Below are positions 14,785 to 22,542 of a stretch of 32,525 nucleotides of DNA, one piece after another. Below the pieces are notes generated by a model, which was not told the DNA's origin, searched no databases, and worked only from the letters and a program-made list of their open reading frames with translations. Position numbers and translations under genes: made by a program. Position 1 is the stretch's first letter; every line of letters begins with the position of its first letter. Source of the stretch: Planctomycetota bacterium (GTDB lineage: Bacteria > Planctomycetota > SZUA-567); contig JAIRTL010000115.1 of NCBI GenBank assembly GCA_031254915.1, positions 1-32,525 of the forward strand, read 5' to 3'.

Positions 14785-15894
14785 ATGACCCCACTGCCAG
14801 ACCCCGACCCGCCGGCGTTGCGCAACATCGACATTGCCGCCATTCGCGCGCGCGGCCGCCGATCATACTGGTACGAGGCGAGGCAGACCATGCTCGACCG
14901 CACCGTGGCGGTGAAGCGGTTGCGCCCCGAACTGGCGAGCTGGCTGCGCGACTCGTTCATCGAGTCGGGGCGGCGCGCCGCCGACATCGTTCACCCGTCC
15001 GCGCTCGCCGTCTACAACGTCTTCCCCGAGCAGTCCTGCATCGTCATGGAGTGGTGTCCGGAGCCGTGTCTGCGTTCGATCCTCGGGAAGCTGTCGCCGC
15101 TCGCCGCGACCCGCGTCGGCGCCGGCATCCTGGACGGCCTCGCCGCGCTGCACGCCACCGGCCGCAGCCACGGCGACCTCTGCCCCGGAAACGTCTTCCT
15201 GCCGGCGGGGGGGGGCGTGAGGTTCAACGACTTCTTCCAGGCCGCCGTCGGGACGGACGGCTCGCCCATATTCCCGGAGGAAACGCGCTACATCGCCCCG
15301 GAACTGCTGGCGGGAAGGCCGGGCGACTGGCGAAGCGACCTGTACAGCCTGGGCGTTCTTCTCGACGAGGCGCTGTCGTCCAGGGCGGAATCGAGCGCCG
15401 TCTCCACCGCCATCCGCGCTTTCCGCGATCCCGATCCGGACCGGCGCGGCACCTCGCCCGGCGCCGTCCTCGCCTATTTCCGTTCCGCCATCCTCCAGGA
15501 GGAGGGTCAGGGCGGCTCCGGCGATTCGCGGCCGAAGCGTCAATACCGCCGTATTCCCACCGAGCTTTCCGTGCACGTCAGGCCGCGCTCGGCGACGCCG
15601 GTGGAAACGGCCGCCATCCTTTCAAAGATCCGCGACATCGGTGAAAACGGCGTCTTCGTCGCCGAAAGCGATCCGCTCGCCGTCGGCTCCATCGTCGAGC
15701 TGGACTTCGAGCTGCAGGGCGATCTCGGGAACATCCACGCCTTCGGCGTCGTGCGCTGGCGCTCCGAGCCGCCCCTGGCGCCGGGCATGGGCGTGCAATT
15801 CGTCGAGGTGGACGAGGACGGCGTGGAAAAGCTCCGCAATTACCTGCGCCACCGCACCTCGGAACGGCGGCCCGGCGCCGGCGGCCCGCGATAA
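14785..15894 (+). CDS. Protein kinase-like domain fused to a PilZ domain
   Basis: The product is 369 residues. The N-terminal half (about 20-235) is a Hanks-type kinase fold: VAVKRL with Lys44, HGDLCPGN with Asp131 and Asn136 in place of HRDLKPxN, and APELLAGRPGDWRSDLYSLG. The metal-binding DFG is FNDFF (Asp149 kept, Gly replaced), and the Gly-rich loop is not evident, so it may be a weak or pseudo-kinase. After a Gly/Ser linker, residues 251-354 form a PilZ domain with RQYRR (252-256, RxxxR) and DIGENG (284-289, a D/NxSxxG variant lacking Ser), the c-di-GMP-contact positions. It probably couples c-di-GMP to a phospho or scaffold function. AAGGAG lies rather far (about 15 nt) from the ATG. 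Confidence 0.85.
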   Translation: MTPLPDPDPPALRNIDIAAIRARGRRSYWYEARQTMLDRTVAVKRLRPELASWLRDSFIESGRRAADIVHPSALAVYNVFPEQSCIVMEWCPEPCLRSILGKLSPLAATRVGAGILDGLAALHATGRSHGDLCPGNVFLPAGGGVRFNDFFQAAVGTDGSPIFPEETRYIAPELLAGRPGDWRSDLYSLGVLLDEALSSRAESSAVSTAIRAFRDPDPDRRGTSPGAVLAYFRSAILQEEGQGGSGDSRPKRQYRRIPTELSVHVRPRSATPVETAAILSKIRDIGENGVFVAESDPLAVGSIVELDFELQGDLGNIHAFGVVRWRSEPPLAPGMGVQFVEVDEDGVEKLRNYLRHRTSERRPGAGGPR

Positions 15895-16017
15895 AACCCC
15901 GCCGCACGCGTTTGGATTGCCGCCGCTTCTTGGCGACGAACTTCGGGAAGACCGCCGCGGACGGCGTGCGTTTGCCGTCCGCCGGATCGACGCCGAAGCA
16001 TGCGCCGTCATCGGTAC

Positions 16018-16052
16018 GAAAACAAGGCCCTCGCCGGAGGGCCTTGCCGTTT
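16018..16052. terminator. Bidirectional terminator between convergent genes
   Basis: CAAGGCCCTC (16023-16032) pairs perfectly with GAGGGCCTTG (16037-16046) around a GCCG loop. On the minus strand TTTTCG follows directly. On the plus strand CCGTTTTCC follows. It lies between the kinase-PilZ stop (15894) and the isomerase-like stop (16082). Confidence 0.75.
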
Positions 16053-16081
16053 TCCGCGCGGAGGTTTTCGTGGTTCCCGAA

Positions 16082-17587
16082 TTACATGAACGACTCGAAG
16101 GGGTTTTCGCCCGGGTAGGGGAGGTGGTCGGGAAGCGGCACGCCGATGTCGTCCACGCCCAGAAGCTTCACCGCCTCGAAGAGGATCTTGCCCGCCTTCT
16201 TGAACGCCACCGCGCCGTGGTGCGGATAGCCCTTGGCGACCAGGATGTGGCGGTAGAAGCGGGCGAAATGCGGGATGGCGAAGATGCCGGTGCCGCCGAA
16301 GGTCTGCGGCGGGACGTCGAGGATTTCGCCTTCCGCGATGTAGCTGTTGAGGCGGCCGTCCGGATTGCCCTGGAGGCGGAAGAAGGTGATGCCGCCCGGC
16401 TTGAGCCGGCCTTCGAGCGTGCCGCGGGTGATGTTGGGCTCGCTGTCCGGCTCGAGGCCGCGCTTCATGATGAGCTGGTAGCTCATCCTGCGGTCCTTGA
16501 GGCATTCGGAGCAGGTGTTGCCGCAGTGGAACCCCATGAAGAGGTCCTTCTTCCCGGCGCCGCGCATGTCGGCCTTCGCCGGCATGACGTCGTCCGGAAC
16601 CGAGTTGTTGATGTCCAGGAGCGTGGCCGGAACCAGCGTCGCGCACTGGCACATGTACTCGGACATCGCGCCGTAGAGGTCCACCTCGCAGGACACCGGG
16701 ATCCCCTTGCCGGCGAGGCGGGAGTTGACGTAGCAGGGCACGAAGCCGAAGGCGGGCTCGAACGCGGGCCAGCACTTGTCCGCGAAAACGGCGTACTGCG
16801 ACGCGCCGAGGTTCTTTTCCATGAAGTTGAGGATGGCGACCTCGAGCTGCGCGAGCTTGGGCAGCAGGTCGGGGTAGGGGTTCCCGGGGCCGTCGCCGAG
16901 CTCGGCCCGCATTTCCCCGGCGATTTCGGCGATGCGCGACTTTTCCGACGCCGCGTCCTTGTAGAGGAGGAGGAGGTCGAGTTCGCTGTTCTCCATCACC
17001 TCGACGCCGAGGTCGTAGAACGGCTTCACGGGCGCATTGCAGGCGAGGAAGTCGAACGGGCGCGGGCCGAAGGTGAAGACCTTGAGATTCTTGACGCCGA
17101 TGACCACGCGGGCGATGGCGGCGAAGTCGGCGGCCTGGCCGGCGATCTGCGCGGGAAGGCCGACCGGGAACTGCGGAATGTATGAGGCGATGCCGCGCAG
17201 ATGTTGGTTGTAGGAATTGTTCAGGAGGCCGCAGAGGGCGTCGCCGCGGTCCGACGCCAGCACCTTCCTGTCCTCTTCGGCGGCGGCCGCGACCATGCAG
17301 GGGCCGGCGAACTTCCGCATGAACATGGTGGTCGGACCCTCGGGGCCGAAGTTGCCGAGGTAGACGAGCGCGGCGTTGCAGCCTTGTTTGGCGACATCGT
17401 CAAGCGCCGCCATGGCGTCTTTTTCGCTCTCGATGACGACGGGGGAGACGTAGGCCGGGACGTTGGCCTTCTTGAGGCAGGGTTCGAGCGCGGCGAGGCG
17501 GCTCTTGGTCAGGCTGATCGGGAAGCAGTCGCGCGACACGCCGACCACCGCCAGCTTGACCTCCGGGGTGTTGATCAACTTGGGCAT
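16082..17587 (-). CDS. L-fucose/L-arabinose isomerase-family protein
   Basis: The product is 501 residues. The ATG at 17587 has AGGAGG 7 nt upstream. The N-terminal half has the alternating beta/alpha pattern of sugar isomerase substrate domains (KLAVVGVSRDCFPISLTKSR, ALVYLGNFGPEGPTTMFM). Likely metal ligands are Glu301 in SCEVDLYGAM, Asp325 in ATLLDINNS and His354 in MGFHCGNTCSECL, which match the E/D/H arrangement of FucI/AraA-like aldose-ketose isomerases. Extra Cys residues around 355-362 are notable. Substrate is unknown: an aldose-ketose interconversion in sugar catabolism is inferred. It lies 64 nt after the hybrid histidine kinase on the same strand, with a hairpin between. No kinase or aldolase for the sugar is nearby. 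Confidence 0.8.
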   Translation of the reverse strand: MPKLINTPEVKLAVVGVSRDCFPISLTKSRLAALEPCLKKANVPAYVSPVVIESEKDAMAALDDVAKQGCNAALVYLGNFGPEGPTTMFMRKFAGPCMVAAAAEEDRKVLASDRGDALCGLLNNSYNQHLRGIASYIPQFPVGLPAQIAGQAADFAAIARVVIGVKNLKVFTFGPRPFDFLACNAPVKPFYDLGVEVMENSELDLLLLYKDAASEKSRIAEIAGEMRAELGDGPGNPYPDLLPKLAQLEVAILNFMEKNLGASQYAVFADKCWPAFEPAFGFVPCYVNSRLAGKGIPVSCEVDLYGAMSEYMCQCATLVPATLLDINNSVPDDVMPAKADMRGAGKKDLFMGFHCGNTCSECLKDRRMSYQLIMKRGLEPDSEPNITRGTLEGRLKPGGITFFRLQGNPDGRLNSYIAEGEILDVPPQTFGGTGIFAIPHFARFYRHILVAKGYPHHGAVAFKKAGKILFEAVKLLGVDDIGVPLPDHLPYPGENPFESFM

Positions 17588-17620
17588 GGTGTTCCTCCTA
17601 TGGTTGTTCCATCCGATTCC

Positions 17621-17648
17621 GCGGGAATGGGAAAAATCCCCATCCCGC
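17621..17648 (-). other. Intercistronic hairpin
   Basis: GCGGGA (17621-17626) pairs with TCCCGC (17643-17648), and TGGG (17628-17631) with CCCA (17639-17642), with one bulged A. It sits 3 nt after the histidine kinase stop. The T run is in the loop, not after the stem, so mRNA processing or partial termination is more likely than a full terminator. Confidence 0.45.
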
Positions 17649-17651
17649 GCA

Positions 17652-20357
17652 CTATGCGCCGTCTTTGGGCGCTTCCTCCTCCACCTTCGCGATCGCGTTC
17701 CTGAGTTCCTTGAGGGTGAAGGGTTTGCCGATGTAGTGATTCATGCCGATCGCGAGGCAACGCTCGCGGTCGTCCCGGTCGTTGTTCGCGGTCATGGCGA
17801 TGACGGGGATGCGCGCGTTTTCCGCGCCGGCGTCGCCGTTACGGATGCGGCGGATCGTTTCATAGCCGTCCATGACCGGCATTTGGCAGTCCATGAACAC
17901 GTTGTCGTACGCCGTTTTCCGCAGCATGTCAAGCGCGACGGCGCCGTTTTCCGCGACGTCGACGCGGAAGCCCAGCTTTTCGAGATTGCTGGTCGAGACT
18001 ATCTGGTTGACGCGGTTGTCCTCGACGAGCAACGCCAGTTTGCCGGATTTTCCGCCGCCCGCCGCCACCTCGTCCAGGATGATCGCGGTCGTTCCCGCCG
18101 GAGTTCCGCGACGGTCCCGGCCGGGTTTTCCGCGCCCCGCCCCGCCGAGAAGCGTGAATAATTCGGCGCGCGGGATCGGCCGGCGGAGGACGCAATCGAA
18201 ACGCGCCCCGTCGACGTCGCCGGCGTCATCCTCGGCCTTCATGGGCAGGACGGCCACCAGCTCCGTCTTCTCGATCCCCGAGTCGGCGCGGATCGCCCTG
18301 GCGAGATCCGCGCCGCTCGCGTCTTCGCGTCCGCCGTCGATAAGCACCATGCCAAACGGCGCGCCCGCTTCCGTCGCGATATGCAGGGCGGTCACGGCGT
18401 CGGCGGCGCCGGCGGCGGTCTCCACCCTGCAACCCCAGCTCCGGCACAGCCTTTCAACGGACAGCCTCGACGCCTCGCCGACGATGGCGCACAATACCTT
18501 GATGTCGCCGATTTCGGCGATGCGTTGCGGATCATGGGAGAAATCTCCGTCCTCGGCGCGTTCCCCGATATACTTGCGCGCCGCCTCGTCGCCCGCGACG
18601 CCGAGGGGGATGCGGAACCAGAAGGTCGAGCCGCTTCCAGGTTCGCTTCGCACCCCCATGACGCCGCCCAGGGCGTCCACCAGCCCCCTGGCGATGGCGA
18701 GGCCGATTCCGGAATGCGCGCCGCCGCCGTCGCCCTGCTCGAACGGCTCGAAGATGCGGTTCACGTCCTCCCCGGAAATGCCGACGCCGTCGTCCTTCAC
18801 CGCGAAGCATACCGCCGTCGCGCCGGCGTCGTCCTTCGCCAGGCGCGTCCGCACAACCACAGACCCCCGGTCGGAGAATTTCACCGCGTTGGCGACCAGG
18901 TGGAGGAGGATCCGGCGCAGCTTCGTGGGGTCGCCCGTCGCCAGGTCGGGGACGTCCTGTCCCGGCACGTAGGCGAGTTCCAGGCCTTTGGCGCCGGCGT
19001 CGCCGCCGTAGAGGCGAAGCACCTCGTCCACCGCGTCCCAGATTGAAAAGACCCGTGACGCGACTTCCGTCTCCCCGCCGTCGGCAAGCCTGGCGCAGTC
19101 GAGGATGCGGCTGATGGCGGACAGCAGGTCGGCGGCGCTCCACGAGGCGGTGACCGCGTATTCGCGCTGCGCCGGGGAGAGGTTCGTCTCGAGGAGGAGA
19201 TCGAGCATGCCCATGACTCCGTTCAGCGGCGTGCGCAGTTCATGGCTCATCTTGACCCTGAAGCGGCTTTTGGCGGCGTTGGCGGCCTCGGCCTGCACGG
19301 CGAGCGAGTTCGCCGTGGCGGCGGCCCCCAGTTCCGGATTTGCCTTGGCGTCGTCGTCGAGCTGCCGCGCCTCGCGCCCGGATTCGCGCTCCCGGCGTCG
19401 CGAGGCGATGATTTCCGCCAGGAGGTTGGCGGCGATGGCGATGACGGCACGCTCCGACGGCTTCCATTCCCGTTCGCTTCGGGTGTTTTCCAGGCCGAAG
19501 AATCCCCGGAATTCGCCGCGCACGAAGGCGGGCGCCAGCATGACCGACTTGACGCCGCGCGTCTCGAACGCGACCCGCCATTTCTCCGGCATGGAGCGCG
19601 TGACGCCGGAGGCGGTCAGGCCGGCGGCGAGTTGTTCGCCCCAGTCCGGGAGGTCGTTGAGCAGTCCGCCGAGGTTGGCGCCGCGATCGCTCTCCTCCCG
19701 CGCGCCGTCTTTCCAGGCGTAGACGAGATCGTACCCCGGCCCCGCGTTTCGCCGTCCGGTCGTTTGCCACAGGAGAATGCGGTCCGAATCCGTCACCCGC
19801 GCGAGCGCGGAGCAGGACAATTCGAGGCCGTTTTCGAGTTCGATGGAGGTCATGAGCCAGTGCGCCGCTTCCGTGAATCCGTTCAGGAGCCGGTCCCGGG
19901 ACAGCACCTCCTCGTTCGCGCTTAGGAACGCCCCGACCTCGAACCCGAGAACCAGCATCCCCGGATCGCCGCCGTCGCGGGCGGCTCCGCACATCCAGAC
20001 GACGTGAACGAGGCTGCCGGAGCGGCTTCTGGTCGCCTCCGGAACCGGAGGCGCGGCTGGGTCCCTGTTCGGGTCGAATGGTGCGGCGCCGATGGCTTCG
20101 TCGAGCCGGCGTCCGGAAAGGTCGTCGAGCGGATATTCGAAAATGTCGGTGAACGCCTTGTTGACGCGCACGACGCGGCCTTCGGGGTCGAGGAACGCCG
20201 CCGGGCAGGAGAGCGGTTCGAAGTTGATCCAATCGGGGAGCGAAGCCGAAGCGCTGGGACAGTCGGCGCGGGAAAAAGCGGCGCGTCGGACGAGCCGGGA
20301 GACAAGCGCGCCCGCCGCGAAGGCAAGGACCAGGAAAACGTAATGCGGCACGGGCAC
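17652..20357 (-). CDS. Hybrid sensor histidine kinase (PAS-GAF-HisKA-HATPase-REC-REC)
   Basis: The product is 901 residues from the GTG at 20357 (AAGG upstream, weak). One membrane segment (about 4-22) is followed by a PAS-like domain (about 45-150), a GAF-like domain (about 155-315), and HisKA with phospho-acceptor His372 in [10 protein letters not shown]. The HATPase domain is about 475-588 ([36 protein letters not shown]). A first receiver (about 618-735) keeps Asp674 but has Arg in place of the conserved Lys (RRPI). A second receiver is complete, with Glu779/Asp780, phospho-acceptor Asp823 ([11 protein letters not shown]) and Lys878 (GKPF). It autophosphorylates and passes phosphate internally. 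Signal and output partner are unknown. It is followed by the sugar isomerase-like gene. Confidence 0.9.
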   Translation of the reverse strand: MPVPHYVFLVLAFAAGALVSRLVRRAAFSRADCPSASASLPDWINFEPLSCPAAFLDPEGRVVRVNKAFTDIFEYPLDDLSGRRLDEAIGAAPFDPNRDPAAPPVPEATRSRSGSLVHVVWMCGAARDGGDPGMLVLGFEVGAFLSANEEVLSRDRLLNGFTEAAHWLMTSIELENGLELSCSALARVTDSDRILLWQTTGRRNAGPGYDLVYAWKDGAREESDRGANLGGLLNDLPDWGEQLAAGLTASGVTRSMPEKWRVAFETRGVKSVMLAPAFVRGEFRGFFGLENTRSEREWKPSERAVIAIAANLLAEIIASRRRERESGREARQLDDDAKANPELGAAATANSLAVQAEAANAAKSRFRVKMSHELRTPLNGVMGMLDLLLETNLSPAQREYAVTASWSAADLLSAISRILDCARLADGGETEVASRVFSIWDAVDEVLRLYGGDAGAKGLELAYVPGQDVPDLATGDPTKLRRILLHLVANAVKFSDRGSVVVRTRLAKDDAGATAVCFAVKDDGVGISGEDVNRIFEPFEQGDGGGAHSGIGLAIARGLVDALGGVMGVRSEPGSGSTFWFRIPLGVAGDEAARKYIGERAEDGDFSHDPQRIAEIGDIKVLCAIVGEASRLSVERLCRSWGCRVETAAGAADAVTALHIATEAGAPFGMVLIDGGREDASGADLARAIRADSGIEKTELVAVLPMKAEDDAGDVDGARFDCVLRRPIPRAELFTLLGGAGRGKPGRDRRGTPAGTTAIILDEVAAGGGKSGKLALLVEDNRVNQIVSTSNLEKLGFRVDVAENGAVALDMLRKTAYDNVFMDCQMPVMDGYETIRRIRNGDAGAENARIPVIAMTANNDRDDRERCLAIGMNHYIGKPFTLKELRNAIAKVEEEAPKDGA

Positions 20358-20411
20358 CCTTGTCGAAAAAAGCCGTTCGCCCTCAACCCGGATTCAGCAA
20401 ATTTTTCCATA

Positions 20412-20429
20412 TGCACGGCGTGCACGGCA
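20412..20429. repeat. Tandem 9-bp repeat upstream of the histidine kinase
   Basis: TGCACGGCG (20412-20420) and TGCACGGCA (20421-20429) lie head to tail, about 55 nt upstream of the kinase start, next to a TTCCCG/CGGGAA hairpin (20435-20450). It is a possible operator. There is no supporting evidence beyond position. Confidence 0.3.
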
Positions 20430-20491
20430 TGCTTTTCCCGGTGACGGGAATTTTCGCAACCGCCGGCAGGGAAAATGATGGGAAATGAAAA

Positions 20492-20565
20492 TGGGCCCGG
20501 AGGGACTCGAACCCCCGACCAAGCGGTTATGAGCCGCCCGCTCTGACCGACTGAGCTACGGGCCC
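20492..20565 (-). tRNA. tRNA with CAT anticodon, probably tRNA-Ile2 (lysidine type)
   Basis: All arms pair over 74 nt: acceptor GGGCCCG/CGGGCCC, D stem GCTC/GAGC, anticodon stem GGCGG/CCGCT (one G-T) with loop CTCATAA, five-base variable loop, T stem GGGGG/CCCTC with loop TTCGAGT, discriminator A. CCA is not encoded. The G1-C72 pair rules out the initiator tRNA. The acceptor pairs C4-G69 and C5-G68, and the close match of the anticodon arm and variable loop to E. coli tRNA-Ile2, favour an isoleucine tRNA whose C34 is changed to lysidine by TilS. Elongator tRNA-Met remains possible. Confidence 0.93.
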
Positions 20566-20591
20566 GAAGCTGTCGCGCCGATTTCATCGAA

Positions 20592-20619
20592 ATTATACGG
20601 GGCGTTTCGATAAACACAA
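20592..20619 (-). promoter_or_regulatory. tRNA promoter
   Basis: A perfect -10 TATAAT (20592-20597) and -35 TTGTGT (20614-20619) are separated by 16 bp on the minus strand. The predicted start near 20585 is 20 nt before the mature tRNA 5' end. It lies just after the recJ stop, so the tRNA is probably transcribed separately from recJ. Confidence 0.7.
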
Positions 20620-20633
20620 GCGCTTTCCCGGCC

Positions 20634-22388
20634 CTACGCGTCTCTGGCGACGCGTATGTCTTCTATGCGCAATTCCAGGCGGGGAGGGGAGTAAAAAGCG
20701 TTGAGCGAAGGCGAGAAGGCGATGTCGAGGGGCTGGCGGCCCGCCGAATCGAGCAGTTCGAGGAGTTCGAGGTTGTTGAACACCACCGCCCGGTAGGCGA
20801 CGCCGTCCTGGGCGACGTTGAAATTGAAATGCTGCTTTTGCACGCCCATGAGCTGCGGCGATCCGACCGCGCGCGCGCCGCGCGCGATGAAGCGCGGTTC
20901 CGGATTCCCCTGGCCGAACGGGCGGAGGATTTCCAGTTCGGCGACGAGGGAATTGTTGACGTCCGACAGGCGAAGCTCCATGTCGATCATCAGCGTCGGG
21001 GAAATCCGCTTCTGTTCTATCTGCAGGCCGCATTCGCGAAGGAATGATTCGCGCAGGCCCGAAAGCTCGTCGCGGCGCACCGTGAAGCCGGCCGCGAGCT
21101 CGTGGCCGCCGAAGGAGAGGAGGTGCCGGCGCGAATTCGCCATCGCCTGGTAGAGGTTGAGGCCGTGGACCGCCCGGGCGGACCCCCTTCCCTTGGCCTG
21201 CCCGTCCGGGAAGGACACCACCGCCGCCGGCTTGTTGTATATTTCCGTCAAGCGCCCGGCGACGATGCCGATCACGCCTTCGTGCCAGCCGTCCTTGGCG
21301 ACGAGGATGGCGGCGTCGCGCTCCAGGTCGTGGGTGTCTTCCGCCGTTCTGGCGGCTTCTTCGAGAATGGTTTGGCAAAGCGCCTGGCGTTCGACATTTT
21401 GCCTGTCGAGGCATTCGGCGAGTTCGCGCGCCACCCGGGGGTCGTCCTCGATGAGCAGTTCCAGCGACAGGTCGGCCGCGCCCATGCGTCCGGCGGCGTT
21501 GAGCCGGGGCGAGAGGGAGAAGGCGATGCTCCGCGACGTCAGGTCGCCGGCGCCGAGGCGGCAGACGTCCAGCAGGGCGGAAATCCCCGGCGACGCCGTG
21601 TGCATCATCTTGAGGCCCCATGACACGGCGGAACGGTTTTCGCCGATCAACGGCGCCACGTCCGCGATCGTGCCGATGGCCACGAGGGGGAGGAGGGATA
21701 ACAGGGCGTCCCGGCGCTGCTCGCCCACCTTTGGCGAGCCGGCGAGACGTTCGTACAGCGCCCAGGCGAGTTTGAAAGCGACGCCGACGCCGGTGAGCTC
21801 CCTGAAGGGATACGACGAATCGGTGCGTTTGGGGTTGAGAACCGCACAGGCGGCCGGAGGCAGTTCCCGGTCGCCGGGTTCGTGGTGGTCGGTGATGATG
21901 ACGTCGACGCCGTTCTCGGCGAGGATGCGGATGTTCTCGTGTTCCGACGTGCCGCAGTCGACCGTAACCACGAGATCGACCTTCTCGGCGATCGCCTTTT
22001 TCACGAAATCGGGGGAGATGCCGTACCCTTCCTCGAACCTGGACGGCAGGCGGTAGTCGAGATGATACCCGATCGCGCGGCAGGCGCGGATCATCAGGGC
22101 GCAGGCGGTGACGCCGTCCGTGTCGTAGTCGCCGTACACCACCGTTTTTTGACGCTGCTGCACCGCGAGGACGAGACGATCCACAGCCCCGTCCATGCCG
22201 TCCATGAGCCAGGGCGAAGCCAGGCTGTTGAGCGAGGGTTTAATAAAGGAGGCCACGTTTTCGTCGCTCAGGGGCGAGACCCGCTGGGCGATTATCGCGG
22301 CAAGAATCTCCGATATTTTGAATTTCCCAGATAAGTCCCTCGTGATGGGCCCGGGGTGCGGTCGAACCAGCCATTGGGCCGAGGCCAC
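20634..22388 (-). CDS. recJ: Single-stranded-DNA-specific exonuclease RecJ
   Basis: RecJ degrades single-stranded DNA 5' to 3' in RecF-pathway recombination and mismatch repair. The 584-residue form starts at GTG 22388, chosen for CGGAG 7 nt upstream and for the family-typical length. The frame extends further but without RecJ sequence. DHH motifs are VVYGDYDTDGVTA (Asp87, Asp89, Asp91), VDCGTSEH (144-150) and ITDHHE (167-170). The DHHA1 part has GRGSARAVHGLNLY and SFGGHELAAGF, and an OB-like C-terminus ends in RLELRIEDIRVARDA. It is divergent from the DUF4954 gene across an AT-rich 154-bp region and is complementary in pathway to recO in this window. Confidence 0.93.
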   Translation of the reverse strand: MASAQWLVRPHPGPITRDLSGKFKISEILAAIIAQRVSPLSDENVASFIKPSLNSLASPWLMDGMDGAVDRLVLAVQQRQKTVVYGDYDTDGVTACALMIRACRAIGYHLDYRLPSRFEEGYGISPDFVKKAIAEKVDLVVTVDCGTSEHENIRILAENGVDVIITDHHEPGDRELPPAACAVLNPKRTDSSYPFRELTGVGVAFKLAWALYERLAGSPKVGEQRRDALLSLLPLVAIGTIADVAPLIGENRSAVSWGLKMMHTASPGISALLDVCRLGAGDLTSRSIAFSLSPRLNAAGRMGAADLSLELLIEDDPRVARELAECLDRQNVERQALCQTILEEAARTAEDTHDLERDAAILVAKDGWHEGVIGIVAGRLTEIYNKPAAVVSFPDGQAKGRGSARAVHGLNLYQAMANSRRHLLSFGGHELAAGFTVRRDELSGLRESFLRECGLQIEQKRISPTLMIDMELRLSDVNNSLVAELEILRPFGQGNPEPRFIARGARAVGSPQLMGVQKQHFNFNVAQDGVAYRAVVFNNLELLELLDSAGRQPLDIAFSPSLNAFYSPPRLELRIEDIRVARDA

Positions 22389-22417
22389 CGGCGTCTCCGA
22401 TTCTACAAAGAAAATAT

Positions 22418-22429
22418 ATGCAATTGCAT
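22418..22429. repeat. 12-bp perfect palindrome in the recJ / DUF4954 divergent region
   Basis: ATGCAATTGCAT is a perfect palindrome about 30 nt upstream of the recJ start, overlapping AT-rich, -10-like sequence. It could be an operator for the divergent pair. Chance is possible in AT-rich DNA. Confidence 0.35.
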
Positions 22430-22479
22430 GCACGATATCATTTTTCTCCGAAAAACGCAAGAGGCAAAGCCGACCTTGC

Positions 22480-22508
22480 TTGCTCAAGTCCGTGAAGCGG
22501 CCTACAAT
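22480..22508 (+). promoter_or_regulatory. Sigma-70-like promoter for the DUF4954 gene
   Basis: TTGCTC (22480-22485) and TACAAT (22503-22508) are separated by 17 bp. The predicted start near 22515 gives a leader of about 28 nt containing the AAGGA site before the ATG at 22543. Confidence 0.5.
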
Positions 22509-22542
22509 GCGTCCGGACAGGCGACAGAGAAAGGACAGCGCC

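Noticed and set aside
15641-17185. 514-codon plus-strand frame running through the kinase-PilZ end, the terminator and the isomerase gene
   Set aside because: It crosses a clear terminator and is antisense to a recognised enzyme.
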